Assembly (NCBI GenBank): GCA_017311185.1
Contig: JAESUZ010002888.1
Span: 1,426,001-1,490,000 of the forward strand
Origin: Proteles cristata cristata
Lineage: Eukaryota > Chordata > Mammalia > Carnivora > Hyaenidae
Reading direction: 5' to 3'
DNA: 64,000 nucleotides
Shown here: positions 9,881 through 22,324 of the stretch, in pieces
How the letters are laid out: each line of letters begins with the position of its first letter
Position numbering within the stretch: the stretch's first letter is position 1
Program-made: the position numbers and the translations under genes
Notes under the pieces: generated by a model
Databases searched by the model: none
Told to the model about the DNA's origin: nothing
What the model saw: only the letters and a program-made list of their open reading frames with translations

Positions 9881-11180
9881 TGAAATGCAAAGCTTGGTTA
9901 CAATTACAGTTAATGTTAGGAGTAGGAATATACTACAGAAATGAAAATGTACACCGGTAAGCAATGTAACTCAGTCACCTATCAACTACTGTTTTGGAAA
10001 GCTTTTCCAGTCCCAGTAGGTCTGTTTCTCCAGTCTTCTTTTTGCTGGGCACCACCATAATGGTCTTATGCTATCTGAGTTCCTCTAGCCCTCATCTTCA
10101 CTCTTCCTTCATGCCCACCCTATCAGAAATGGTCTAGTTTTTCTGTAGAAATTACTCTTAAATCTTCAAAAAATCTCTAATTTGTAACATATTAGTTCAG
10201 GGCACTAAAGCTGAGCCTCAGCCATATATCTGTGAACTTCCATTAAAAATAAGTTCAATGTAATTTGTATATTTCCATATAGAAATAAACTTCATACATA
10301 AGCCCATTATCTATATATGAAATTAAATAAATATAAAATGCACATTGATATTTTGTTACAGAAGACCATAAACATAAGATGTACAGCTTTCCTATTTCCA
10401 TGCTTAAGAACCACAGTATTATTCTACTTAAATGAATACGGTCACATAAAATTATGAGTTACAAGTAGAGCGACATTCTTAATGTGTATTTATATTAGAA
10501 AAAGAAGCATATATGCAAACATTTTGTATGACAGACAGGGATTTTTTATTTCTCTCTCCTTTATTTCCTAATCTTCCATAGTAAGTGCAGCATAGTTTTT
10601 CCATTCTCTTGTCTCGTTTGAGAAGAACAAAGCAGGGATGCTAGTGGGAGCAAAGTCTGTCTTTACTACTAAAACCCCACAGCCAGGTGTGGGGCCACAC
10701 AAAGGAAACAGATATCCTTTTATGAGTACAAAGGGAACCTTTTTTCACCAAGCTGGGACTGGAAGGGCCATACCTAACTAGGAAGTGTGGAGCAACAGTT
10801 TGGAATATCACCAGGGGGGAAAAATGATATCAGCTAGAGAAGAGGCCAATAAAACGTAACCTGCCCTTTAGAAAACTACAGGATGGTATAATTATCTTTG
10901 GCAAACTCCAATATCCTACTGCCTCTTTTTCTTATATCCCTTGGTCTCAACTTCACCCTATGTCTAGATAGGTGTTTGCTAATTTATAAGTGATAAATTC
11001 ATAAATCCTGTGGCATTATTTTATTAACATTATTTGTTACTAAGTGAGATTATTAAACCTTACTTATATTACCAAATTTATTGTCACTAGGTACATGGTT
11101 TCAAGTGCCACAATCAATAATTTTTATAATTCACTAAAAATAATCTCATAAAATAAAGCTAAAAAGAAAGGACACTAATT
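9881..11180. other. Unassigned intergenic DNA
   Basis: No recognisable gene or repeat. Composition is ordinary for AT-rich intergenic mammalian DNA. Confidence 0.4.
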
Positions 11181-11730
11181 AATAACAAAAGCATGTATGA
11201 AAGAATCAATCTCATTGGAAAGTTAAATATATAGTAAAGGTAAGGGGTTAACTCTTATGAAACTAGTATAAAGATCAAAAGGCAAAAGTAGTAAAAATCC
11301 TTATGATTACAAAATTGGTTAAGGGATACACAAAATAAAAATAAGTAAAATATAATATCAAAAATACCTAACGTGGGGAGGAAAGTAAAAATGTCAAGCT
11401 TTAGAAAGAAAACTGAAGTTGTTATCAACTTAAAATAAACTGGTACAGATACAAGTTATTATATGCAAACTTGATGGTGACCACAAGTAAAAAGCCTATA
11501 GTAAATACACAGATGATTTTAAAAAAGGAATATAAGGAAACTACCAAAGAAAGTAATCAAACCATAAAGGAAGAGAGGAAATACAAAAACAGCTAGAAAC
11601 AATTACCAAAATTGTAATAATCACATACCTAACAATAATTAATTTAAATGTAAATGGACTAAACTCTCCAATCAAACAGATAGAGTGAATGAAAGGAATA
11701 AAACAAACAAACAAAAAGAAAAAAAAAAGG

Positions 11731-11866
11731 GGGGGGGGCACCAGGGTGGCTCAGTGTGTTAAGTATCTAACTTTTGATTTTGATTCGGGTCATGATCTCC
11801 CTCTGTCCCTTCTCTATCCCCACTTTTTCTCTTTCATTCAAAGAAAAAAATAAAGAAAGAAAGGAA
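11731..11866 (+). mobile_element. Short, internally deleted SINE nested in L1M
   Basis: The head 'gcaccagggtggctcag' follows a run of eight or more G. The sequence jumps from 'gggtcatgatctc' directly to the CT-rich part ('cctctgtcccttctctatcccc') and lacks about 100 bp including the B box. The A-rich tail runs to about 11,866. Confidence 0.8.
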
Positions 11867-13993
11867 ACAAGATTCACATATATGATACCTACAAGAGACT
11901 CACTTAACATATAAGGACATACATAGACTGAAAGTGAAGGAATGGAAAAAAGAGGTCAATGGAAACCAAAAGAAAGCTGGAGTAACTATACTTATATAAA
12001 ATGGAATAGAATTTAAACTAAATGCTATTATAAGAAAAAAGAAGGGTGTGACATAGCAATAAAGAGGTCAGTCCAACAAAAGAATATAATGTTTATAAAT
12101 ACTTATACACTCAACATAGGAGAATCTAAATATATAAGGCAAGTATTAACAGACCTAAAGGGAGAAATAGACCACAAGAGAATAAGAGTAGGGAATTTAA
12201 TACCCAACAATGAATAGATCCCAGTATACATACAATAGATTGTTGTATACCCAATATACAACAATGAAAAGATCATCCAGACAAAAAATTAATAAGTAAA
12301 CATCAGTCTTAATTAGAACAGATGGACCTAACAGATATTTACAGAATATCCCATCACAAAGTGACAGAATATATATTCTTCTCAAGTACACATGAAACGT
12401 TTTTCAGAATAAATCCTGTTAGGCCACAAGATAAGTCTTAAAGATTTAGGATTGAAATCAGATCAACCATCTTTTATGACTATAATGGTATGAAACTAGA
12501 AATGAAATACATGAATAAACATGTAAAACTAACAAATATGTGAACATTAAACAACATGTGACTAAACAGCCAACAGGTCAAAAAAAAAAAAAAGAAATTA
12601 AGAGAAATCATAGTTATACCTTGAGACAAACAAAAACAGAATATAATATACCAAACTTCATGGGATGCAACAAAAGCAGTTGGAAGAGGACAGTTCATAG
12701 CAAATAAACAAAAAGTCTCAAATAAAAATAAAAACACTTTACACCTTACAGAAATAGATAAAGAAGAACAAATGACGTGGAAAGTTAATAGAAGGAAAAT
12801 AACAAAGACGAGAGCAGAAATAAATATGAGACTGAAAGAAACAGATCAAATTAAGAGATGATTCATGAAAAAGAAACAAAATTGATAAACCTTTAGCTAG
12901 ACTCACCAAGAAAAAAAGGAAAAAGGACTCAAATAAAATCAGAAATGAAGAGGAGATACTATAACTGATACCACAGAAATACAAATAATCATTATAGGCT
13001 ATTATGAACAATTATACCTTAGAAGAAATGGATAAATTCCTGGAAATATGCAACCTACAAAGACTGAATCATGTTGAAATAAGAAATCTTAACAGAGTAA
13101 GTAAGACAAGAAGATTAAGGGACTAAATAAAAACCTCCCAACAAACAAAAGCCCAGGACCAGATAGCCTCACAGGCAAATTCTGCCATATATTCAAAGAA
13201 AAATTAATACCTATCCTTCTCAAACTCTTCCAAAATCTAACAGAGGGAACTCTTCCAAACTCATTTTAAGAAGCCACCATTACCATGATACCAAAACTGG
13301 AAAAGGATGCCACAGAAAACTACAGGCCAATATTCTTGATGAACACGGATACAAAAATATTCAATGAATTATCAGCAAAATGAGTTAAAGAAGAAATTAA
13401 AAGTACCATATACCACGATCAAGTGGGATGTATTCCAGGAATGCAAGAATGTGATATACCACATTAACAGGAAGAAGAATAAAAGCTTGTGATCATCTCA
13501 ATAGATACAGAAAAAGCATTTGACAAAACTCAATATTTATGATTAAAAACTCTCAACAAAGCAGGCATAGAGAAAACAAACCTCAATATAATAAAGGCCA
13601 TATAAAACAAGCCCACAGCTAACATCATATTCAATGGTAAGAAACTGAAAGCTTTTCCACTAAGAGCACCGTCAAGACAAGAATGCTAACTCTCACTACG
13701 TTTAATCAATGGAGTACTGGAAATCATAGCCGTAGCAATTAGGTAAGAAAAATAAATAAAATATATCTAAATTCATAAAGAAGAAGTAAACTGTCACTAT
13801 TTTCAGACAGCATATTATATATAGAAAACCAAAAAGATTCTATTAAAAAAAATGGTTAGACCTAATAATCAAATTCATTAAAGCTGCAGGATACAAAATC
13901 AATATATACATTAATCTGTTGCATTTCTATACAGTAAACAAACTATCAGAAAGAAAAATTTTTTAAATAAATCCCATTTACAATTGCATCAAA

Positions 13994-14250
13994 AAGAATA
14001 AAATGGCTTTTTAAAAAATTTTTTAAATGTTTTATTTATTTCTAGGAGAGAGAGAGAGAGACAGCATGAGCAGGGGAGGGTCAGAGAGAGAGGGAGTCAC
14101 AGACTGAAACAGGCTCCAGGCTCTGAGCTGGCAGTCAACACGGAGCCCGACGCGGGGCTCGAACCCACGAACCGCGAGATCATGACCTAAGCGAAAGTCG
14201 GACGCTTAACCGACTAAGCCACCCAGGCGCCTCAAGAATAAAATGGCTTT
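13994..14250 (-). mobile_element. SINEC_Fc-type SINE, young subfamily, nested in L1M
   Basis: Target-site duplication AAGAATAAAATGGCTTT (17 bp, perfect) is at 13994-14010 and 14234-14250. The inserted unit 14011-14233 is inverted, with tail 'tttatttatttctagg' and head 'aagccacccaggcgcct'. It belongs to the young subgroup with 'acctaagcgaaagtcgg' in complement. Confidence 0.97.
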
Positions 14251-14464
14251 GAATAAATTTAACCAAGGAGGTGAAAGACCTATATATGGAAAACTACAAG
14301 ACATTAATGAAAGAAGTTGAAGAAGACACAAATGGAAAAGTATTCTATGCTCATGAATTGGAAGAATTAATAGTTTTTAAATGTCCCTAGTACCCAAAGC
14401 AATCTACAGACTGAGTAAAATCCTTACCATAATCACAATGCAGTTTTTCACAGAAATACAACAA

Positions 14465-14729
14465 ATAATCCTAAAATTTATTTTATTTAAAAAATTTATT
14501 TTATTTTATTTTTTTTAATTTCTGAGAGAAAGAGAGAGAGCATAAGCAGGGGAGGGTCAGAGAGAGAGGGAGACACAAAATCCAAAGCAGGCTCCAGACT
14601 CTGAGCTAGCTGTCAGCACAGAGCCTGTCATGGGCCCGAACCCAGGAACCGTGAGATCATGACCTGAGACGAAGTTGGATGCTTAACCGATGGAGCCACC
14701 CAGGCGCCCCATGATAATCCTTAAATTTA
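14465..14729 (-). mobile_element. SINEC_Fc-type SINE, nested in L1M
   Basis: An inverted SINE at about 14481-14710, ending in 'gagccacccaggcgcccc'. Imperfect flanking repeats ATAATCCTAAAATTTA (14465-14480) and ATAATCCTTAAATTTA (14714-14729) are the target-site duplications. Its tail lacks the 'ctaga' of the young subgroup. Confidence 0.94.
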
Positions 14730-14838
14730 TATGGAACCACAAAAGACTGCAAATAGCCAAAGCAATATTGAAGAAGAAAAACGAAACTAAGGCATAACAC
14801 TCTCTGATTTTAAACTGTATTACAAAATTATCGTAATT

Positions 14839-15100
14839 AAAACACAATGGTATAGGGGCACCTGAGTGGCTCAGTCCGTTAAGCGTCCGACTTTGGCTCA
14901 GGTCATGATCTCATGGTTTGTGAGTTCAAGCCCTGCATTGGGCTCTGTGCTGACAGCTCAGAGCCTGGAGCCTGCTTTGGATTCTGTGTGTCTCCTTCTC
15001 TCTGCCCTTCCCATGATCATACTCTGTCTCTCTCTGTCTCTCAATAATAAACAAACATCAAAAAATTTTAAAACAATACAAAATAAAACACTATGGTATA
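14839..15100 (+). mobile_element. SINEC_Fc-type SINE, nested in L1M
   Basis: Flanking duplications AAAACACAATGGTATA (14839-14854) and AAAACACTATGGTATA (15085-15100) differ at one base. The inserted unit 14855-15084 has head 'ggggcacctgagtggctcag' and tail 'caataataaacaaacatc'. The open frame through it is a SINE frame joined to L1 sequence. Confidence 0.95.
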
Positions 15101-16086
15101 GACATAAAAACAGATACATAGATCAATGCAACAGAATAGAGCCCAGATATAAACCTATGCATATATACCCAATTAATTTACAACCAAGGAGCCAAGACTA
15201 TGCAATGCGATAAGAACAGTATGTAGAATAAATGGCAGTGGGAAAATTGGACAGCCACATGCAAAAGAATGAAACTGAACTACTACCTTATACCATACAC
15301 AAAAATTAACTCAAAGTTGATTAAAGACTTGAAAATAACACCTGAAATCTTAAAACTCCTAGAAGAAAGCATAGGTGGTAAACTCCACAACATAGGTCTT
15401 AGTGACGATTTTTTAAAAGTCTAATGCCAGAAGTAAAAGCAAGAAAATCAAAAATAAACAAATGGGACTACATCAAACTAAAAAGCTTTTCACAGCAAAG
15501 GAAACCATCAGCAAAATAAAAAGACCACCCATCAAATGGGAGAAAATACTTGCAAATCCAGTATCTGGTGAAGGCTAATATCCAAAATATACAAAGAATT
15601 CCTACAACTAAGTAGCAAAAAAGCAGACAATACGATTACAAAATGGGCATATTTGAAGAGATATTTTTCCAAAAAGACATACAGATGGCAAACAGACTCA
15701 CCAAAGATATTGATCAACATTAATTATCAGGGTAATTCAAACCAAGCCATGATGAGATATCATGTCACACCTGTTAGAATGGCTATTATTGAAAAGACAA
15801 GACAACAAGTGTTGGCGATACAGAGAAAAGTATACCCTTGTGCACTGTTAGCGGGAATGTAATCCAGTGTTGTCACTGTGGAAAACAGTATGAAGTGTTC
15901 CTCGGAAATTGAAAATCGAAGCACCATATGATATAGAAATTCTACTTCTGACTATTTGAAGAAAACAAAAACACTAACTCTTAAAGATATTGTGCAGCCT
16001 TATGTTTACAGCGGCATTATTTACAGGAGGCAAGCTATGGTAGCAACAAGTATCCATGCACTGGTGAATGGATAAAGAAAATGTAA

Positions 16087-16148
16087 TCTCTCTCTCTCTC
16101 TCCCCCTACCTACCTACCTACCTATCTATATTTATCTATATATAGATA
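16087..16148 (+). repeat. Compound microsatellite (CT)n, (CTAC)n, (CTAT)n
   Basis: The tract lies inside the ORF2-to-3' UTR transition of the L1M. It ends in a small inverted 'tatctatatatagata'. It seems to replace the segment that would encode the L1 IYTMEYY-like motif. Confidence 0.9.
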
Positions 16149-16326
16149 GGTGTCTGTAAATACCACATGATTTCTCTTATATGTAGAATCTAAAATAAAA
16201 TCCAATCTCATAGATACAAAGAACAGATCGGTGCCCAGAGGCAGAGGGACACAAGGATGGAAGAATGGCTTAACTGTTTTCTTTGATTTTAGTTTAAATA
16301 AACTGAATGGTTTCTATTTTTTAAAA

Positions 16327-17509
16327 AGTGAAGAAATATTATGGGACCAATACTGGGAATGAAGGCTGGAAAGAAACAACAGTTGTTTTAATTTGAAAAA
16401 TAAACAAACACAAAGCCCTGGGGCAACTTGCAAGGATGTCGATAGGAGGCCACAGGAGTCACCTTGAAGAGGCTCCGCTGGTCAAACCAGGGATGATCTG
16501 AACATCAGAAATAATAATACTTATAGGTGATTGAAATACATGAAATAAAAATGATAATAAAATAAATAAATAGGCAATTAAATGTGATTACAGCAGATCA
16601 TTAAGCTGAAGATGAAGGAAAACTCATTAATTGAGCACATTTCAAATTTGTAGCCTATATAAACTTCTAACACATGGAATTTGAACAGATAAACTTACAC
16701 CTATGTGTGTATGAGATAAGGGCATAAAATAATCGATTCACCCTTCATCATTAATTTGAATAAATGGGAAAAGCCCTGTATATTTGTTTTTACTTTTAAA
16801 ATTCAACATACCCTGACAGTTTACTATCTAGCTTTTTGAGAGGTTTCAAAAAACAATAGGAGCCACAGGCTTGGTATAAAGCCTGACTCTGCTTGTGGAA
16901 CCTGTCATGGAGTAGCAACATGTATTGATTTTGACATGCCAATAAAGTTACATGGAAAGAAATTGGGTGAAAATTGCATTTACTGTGCAACAGTAAAAAC
17001 CTATGCAACAAAATTAGGTGAAGAGTAGTTCACCTAATTCTTAACATAGAAGTCCTCTCTAAATGCTATTACCACCCAAGATACAAGATTACTCATGTAA
17101 TCACAGTAGAAAAAAAAAAATCTATCACACTTTCCGATTTCATATGGTCAAACACATCTACTCACTGGAAGTTTCATTAACAGAGAGAACAGTGAAGAGG
17201 AGGCACACTAAAGCATGAACTTTCATCTATTATTCACTACGGCTCAAGTTAATTGTCTGTTTCAAATGTTTCTCTCCACATCTTCACACCACATCAATAA
17301 ATAAAAGCATAGTCCTATTATGTTCCTATTGTAGTTCAGTGCTACTTGATAGTAGAGTTTCAGGAATATTAAATGAGTACTTTAAGAATTCCTGACATCT
17401 GGTTTAAGAAAATGGAGGTGTTCTTTACTGTAAAGTGGTTGCCTATGTGGATTTTTCCCCACACTAAGTACTGTAAACCTGAGTTCTACCTTATGATATT
17501 TAAGACTAT
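16327..17509. other. Unassigned intergenic DNA
   Basis: No gene or repeat family recognised. An AAAT-type simple tract is near 16,545-16,575. Confidence 0.4.
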
Positions 17510-17722
17510 GGGGCACCTGGGTGGCTCAGTCGGTTAAGCAGCCGACTATGGCTCAGGTCATAACCTCTCGGTTCAAGGGTTTGAGCCCCATGTCAGGCTC
17601 TGTGCTGACAGCTCAGAGCCTGGATCCTGCTTCGGATTCTGTGGCTCCCTCTCTCTCTGCCCCTCCCTTACCCATGCTCTCTTTCTCTCAAACATAAATA
17701 AACACTTAAAAAAATTTTTAAG
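17510..17722 (+). mobile_element. SINEC_Fc-type SINE
   Basis: Head 'ggggcacctgggtggctcag', a CT-rich part and tail 'caaacataaataaacactt'. Possible weak target-site duplication 'tttaagact' on the left and 'ttttaaggact' on the right. Confidence 0.93.
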
Positions 17723-17878
17723 GACTTCTAGAAAAGACCAAGTAAAAGAGGCTAAGGATATGCATATTCACCTTGAATAATATAAAGTCCACTTCATGAA
17801 CATTTTAGTATATATATTCCTATATGTGTATACATATTTATATAATTAAATAATTCTAGATACAAAAATATTTAAAAT

Positions 17879-18083
17879 AGGGGAATCTGGGTGGCTTAGT
17901 CAATTAAGAATTGACTCTTGTTTGGGGCTCAGGAGGTTATCTCACGTTTCTGGGTTAATGTCCCACATGATGCTCTGCACTGGCAGTGTGGAGACTACTT
18001 CGGATTCTCTTTCCCTTCTCTCTTTGCCCCTCCCCTGCTTGCTCTCACACACACACACACACACATACACACACACACACACA

Positions 18084-18122
<39 letters not shown>

Positions 18123-18165
18123 TCCTCTCTCTCAAAACAAATGAATAAACTTTAAAAAACATTTT
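17879..18165 (+). mobile_element. Older carnivore SINE with expanded microsatellite
   Basis: Diverged head 'ggggaatctgggtggcttag', the body 'gatgctctgcactggcag', then a (CA)n/(CT)n expansion and tail 'caaaacaaatgaataaactt'. The expansion accounts for a Thr-His/Leu-Ser repeat open frame, which is not a gene. Confidence 0.88.
18043..18133 (+). repeat. (CA)n(CT)n compound microsatellite
   Basis: CA dinucleotides with one TA interruption near 18,066, then CT dinucleotides. It is derived from the CT-rich 3' part of the host SINE and is likely length-polymorphic. Confidence 0.95.
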
Positions 18166-19146
18166 AAATCTATAAGATTTAAAAAAATATAAAACTGTTT
18201 TTGAAATTATTTTTTCCTCAATTGAGACGAATGTGTGTTAAAGGTTGATAAGCAGGTTTTTAAAAGATGTGACTGTTAAATATGGTTTAAATATCAACAT
18301 GGTTTTGGATTTTTCACTAAATATATACCTGATGCTGTTTTCTTGTTTCCTCTTTAATACTCAAAAGAAGAATTTGTTCCACATAAGCAAATATGTTTGT
18401 TTTACTTATGTCTTCTGTATTTAAAGGAGGGTGTGGCTTTATTTTATGGTTGGAGGGCTTCCAGCACAGAAACTGAATTTAGAAAGTAACACTATTTTCT
18501 AAGCAAATGATTATAGAATATAACCAGAATTCTAAATTGTTTAATGTCAATCTGATGAGTTAGGCTGAAAGACACCACCCCTCCAAAATTGATGCATATT
18601 TTTATCAAATATGTGTTCGCCACCACCTTTCCTGAAAGTGGGCAGTTTTCCTGGTTCTCAGTACTAATTACAATTTGACATCTCACAGGTACTTATAATA
18701 ACAATGTTAATAGAACCAATGTAATAAAACTACTACCACATACTAATTAAAGGTGGAAATTGAGTATTTTTTTATGTGGCAAGAAGAAAATTGAACTATA
18801 GGTAGAGCTATGAAGCCCAGCCTAGTCACCAGAGCCTCCACCCCTTTTAGACCCCTGTCAGGAATCTCTCCCTCCTTCACCCACCACAGTACTATTTTTG
18901 TCATGGCACTTAGACTTGCTATCGGAAATCGTTGTCTTCTACATGTTTTATCTCTTCTTTTAACCTGGAACCCTTTTGTGGATACAACTCACATCGACCT
19001 CATCAGCTTTATCTGCCACAACTACTACCATATGATTCCTTGGCTAATGTGCCTTTAGCAATTTGTTGAGTAGATGAAGACATTAATTGCAGAGGCAAAA
19101 TGTACAAGCCTTATAACAAAGAGCGCTATACTTTTTATAAAGTTTC
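18166..19146. other. Unassigned intergenic DNA
   Basis: No gene or repeat family recognised. The open frame near 18,810-19,058 has no similarity I know. Confidence 0.4.
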
Positions 19147-19335
19147 TTCAAGGTTTATTTATTTAGAGAGACGGCAAGTGAGGGAGGGGCAGAGAGAGAG
19201 AGAGAGTATCCCAAGCAGACTGCACACTGTCAGTGTAGAGCCCGATGCAGGGCTTGAACTCATGAACCATGAGATCATGACCTGAGCCAAAGCCAAGAGA
19301 CAGACACTTAACCAACTGAGCCACTCAGGCACCTC
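19147..19335 (-). mobile_element. Older carnivore SINE, inverted
   Basis: Tail 'aaggtttatttatttagagaga' on the left and degraded head 'tgagccactcaggcacctc' on the right, with 'catgagatcatgacctgagcc' between. Few CpG sites remain. Confidence 0.9.
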
Positions 19336-19376
19336 AACACGAGCATTTTTTTTGTCCATTCTGGCAATAGCATAGA

Positions 19377-19557
19377 ACTACGGTTCTCAAAGTAAGGTCC
19401 CAGAGCCAGCAGCTTCGGTATCACGTAGAAGTTTATTATAAATGCCAATTCTGATCCTGATACACTGAGTCAGAAACTCTTGAGGTGGAGCTCAGCAATC
19501 TTTGTTTTTGTAAGTCTTCCTAGTATTCTGATGTAGGCTAAGGCTTGAGAACCACTG
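19377..19557 (+). mobile_element. MER5A-like hAT-Charlie non-autonomous transposon
   Basis: The left end 'actacggttctcaaagt' and right end 'cttgagaaccactg' are diverged inverted termini of the CAGTGGTTCTCAA type. Inside are 'ggtcccagagccagcagcttc', 'agaagtttattataaatgcc' and 'gagtcagaaactcttgagg', the usual MER5A order. It encodes no protein. Confidence 0.9.
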
Positions 19558-20389
19558 GCCTGCAGAGTCATGACAGGCTCATATTCTTTCACTTGTTTTT
19601 CTTTGTAGCTCCCATAGACTACTTGTGATCTTATTTCCTAGAATGAAGGTGGGTATTGTATAGGAAAAAAAATGTTGCCATAACCAGATTTAAGTGATCA
19701 ACCTTGGCTTATAAGAGGAGACACTTCTCTCTGCTACCATGATTTATCACATCATCTATTGCCCCTGACATCTAGAGGTACCAATAGTACCGCAAATGAT
19801 ATAACCAACAGTTCTCACCTTATTCCTCTTAACATTGTTTTCTAAAAGAATGAAATGTGCTTATTATGGTCTCCCATCTTTTGTCTTAGAAGCTGTTCAT
19901 CCTGGGCCAGGATCCAAGAATGAGACCCCTCTGTCCTCTGGCTCAAGTGTCACTGGGCTAAATGAGTAATGGTTCACATTCTAATTAAAATAAACCATTC
20001 TATCAGAAGAAAAATTAGACTTAAGGAACAGATGGCCAAGAACTGGAATTAGGCTTCAGAATCTCTCCAATAGCCTTTCTCAAACCACCTTAGTGCATCT
20101 TTTTCTTTTTTTTTTTTATTAAATATAATTTTTTCCCTAATCCTAAAATAACTAACACGGGGTTGTCTGGAAGCACAAAGAGATGTAACTTAGATTTTAA
20201 TGGTCACCAAATATAAGAAAAAGATAACCTTTACAACAATGCAGGAAAATGGAAATTAAACTAAGGGCCCTCTAGTGGTCTTGGGGATTGTGGAATTGAT
20301 ATGGTTCTGGTTGCAAATACCTAAAGCTACAGAAGTATACACATACACATACACAAAGAGTCAATATTACTATGTGAAGATTAAAAATA
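19558..20389. other. Unassigned intergenic DNA
   Basis: No recognisable family. A T-rich run is near 20,100-20,120. Confidence 0.4.
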
Positions 20390-20575
20390 GAGGTGCCAGG
20401 GTAGCTCGGTTGGTTAAGCATCCAACTCTTGATTTCTGCTCAGGTCATGATCCCAGCATCACGGGATTAAGCCCTGTGTCAGGCTCTGCACTAAGAATGG
20501 AGCTTGCTTGGGATTCTCTCTCTGACTCCCCCCACCCCCGCCCAACTACACTGTCTCTCTAAAAGAAAATAAAAA
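20390..20575 (+). mobile_element. Older carnivore SINE
   Basis: Head 'aggtgccagggtagctcgg', 'gctcaggtcatgatcccagc' and a CT/C-rich 3' part ending in an AAAAG-rich tail. It is of the older class with 'gattctctctctgactcc' and a shorter middle region. Confidence 0.88.
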
Positions 20576-20999
20576 GAAAATTGAAAGAAAAAATCAAAAT
20601 ATCCCAACAAATCTCAAAAAGAACCCAATCACCCCAAACAATTAAAAACAACAACAAAAATAAGGACCCTCTAAACGATTTTAAACCATATAAATGACTG
20701 CAGATTTGACTAATTTTAAATTAATGCTCTCTGAGTAAATTTTAAGGGTTATGTTATTCAAGCTTAGTCAAGTTTTTTTTTTAATGCAGAAATAATAAAA
20801 TTACACTGATGAAGGTGTTGTGGCTTACTTTAAAAAAAAACAGCAAAATAGACTGGACTCATAGGAAACTAAAACTGTTGGTCCTATAGTTTTTTTCTTT
20901 GTCGTTATTGTCTCAAATATAAGCAAACCAAGATAGATTATTAGCTATATGAGGGCAAAGATATAGGTTATTCTATTTTATACATGCAGCAAAGTATCT

Positions 21000-21510
21000 G
21001 AAACATAATATCAAGAACTAGAAGGGTCTGGGGTTTTACTCTATTCACAGGCTAACAAAGTAGCCTGCCTCAGTTTCACAGATGCTGCAGAAAACACAGA
21101 ACTCCTGAGTCAGAGGTGAAGGCAGTGAATTACTCATAGCAATGACACTAGCCCAAGTATGATCATTTTCATGCACCCATTTCCCACACCACAATGATCA
21201 CATATTGACACAAGAGAGGTGACACCTGTGAGTGCAATGGGTTGCATTACAGGAGAGGAATCTCAGTCTTAATTCCAATGTTTATAATGGGCCCTTGCCC
21301 CAGAGCAACATATTATCTTTCTTATACTGGACAGCCAACAAATCCTTCTTTCCTGGAAGAGGCAATATTTCTATTTTCAAAGGCTGTTTGCCTTAGAAAT
21401 ATTTGTGAAAAGATCATCCAGAACAAAAGCTGTCAGTGCCTCTGTTCACAAGATGTGCACAAACACAAAAGACCCATGGAAAATTGTCTCCCAACACATA
21501 ATAGGTGCTC
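21000..21510 (+). repeat. Possible LTR-derived repeat, family not assigned
   Basis: The stretch reads like an old mammalian LTR relic ('gaattactcatagcaatgaca', 'aagagaggtgacacctgtgag', 'tataatgggcccttgcccc') but I cannot name the family. No gag, pol or env similarity is seen. It is somewhat more GC-rich than its surroundings. Confidence 0.35.
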
Positions 21511-22320
21511 ATTTCCAGTTTCTGATTAACTGATGCAGTGAAAATCTGTCCATTATAATTTCAGAATATATCTGATGTTAATTATTGGCATATTCTTAAA
21601 TGACCAATATGAATATAATAGTTTTCATATTTCCTACTAAAATAAATCATTAAATGCTTCATATGTCTTTGCTCTAGACTAAAAATTATAGCTTACTAGC
21701 AGAAATATCACTATCCTGTAATGAGTTTATAATTCAAGATAAGACATAGTAATAAAAAACAAATATATTAGAAACTGAAATACATCAGTCAACATGAAGA
21801 ACATTATTTTCAAGATATTGCATTCCATAAATGCAAAGACAATTGAATTACATAATTAGGAGGAGGATTAGTAAAAGTAACCATAGAAATATGATCATCT
21901 AGGACAAGGAGAATGGAAACAGCCAGTTATTCTGATGAGAGCTCACAAAAAGAAAAAAATGGTAGAGAAAATACTTTCAGATATCTTTAAGAGAAAGGGA
22001 TATCTTGATGGAGAACAGGAAATGCATATTAAATACGGATTAATATTTTTATAAAAGGTGTAAAAAGTATGTTATATTAGAGTTTAAACCTTAGGACAAA
22101 AATCACTGCCACAAACAATTATATTAAGTAAATGAATACTCCTCAAGGAAAAGTAAGCCTTCATAAGTTATTAAATATAAATACATATATGTGAAATAAA
22201 GGAAATTTGCTTAAAGGCATATCCAAATGAATTTTCCTAAAACACTTATTTGACTACTCTACTCATAATCCTAATGACATTCATAGAAATAAAGCCCTAC
22301 CAATGAATGCCTATAAAAGC
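21511..22320. other. Unassigned AT-rich DNA
   Basis: No gene or repeat family recognised. Confidence 0.4.
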
Positions 22321-22324
22321 TGAG

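Larger units (their letters stand above)
11181..16326 (+). mobile_element. Old L1M element, nearly full ORF2, interrupted by four SINEs
   Basis: A plus-oriented L1 reads continuously once the four SINEs are skipped. It shows an inter-ORF segment near 11,430-11,600, then the ORF2 start ('aatttaaatgtaaatggacta', 11,641), the endonuclease region (11,880-12,400), the reverse-transcriptase region ('agcccaggaccagatagcct' 13,150; 'tagatacagaaaaagcatttgac' 13,502), the C-terminal region ('ggagaaaatacttgcaaa' 15,540; 'gatatcatgtcacacctgtta' 15,756) and a 3' UTR ending near 16,326. Many stops and frameshifts break ORF2. ORF1 is absent or unrecognisable. The divergence and nested SINEs make it an ancient copy. 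Confidence 0.88.

Noticed and set aside
17918..18155. Thr-His and Leu-Ser repeat protein
   Set aside because: It is the translation of a (CA)n(CT)n microsatellite in a SINE.
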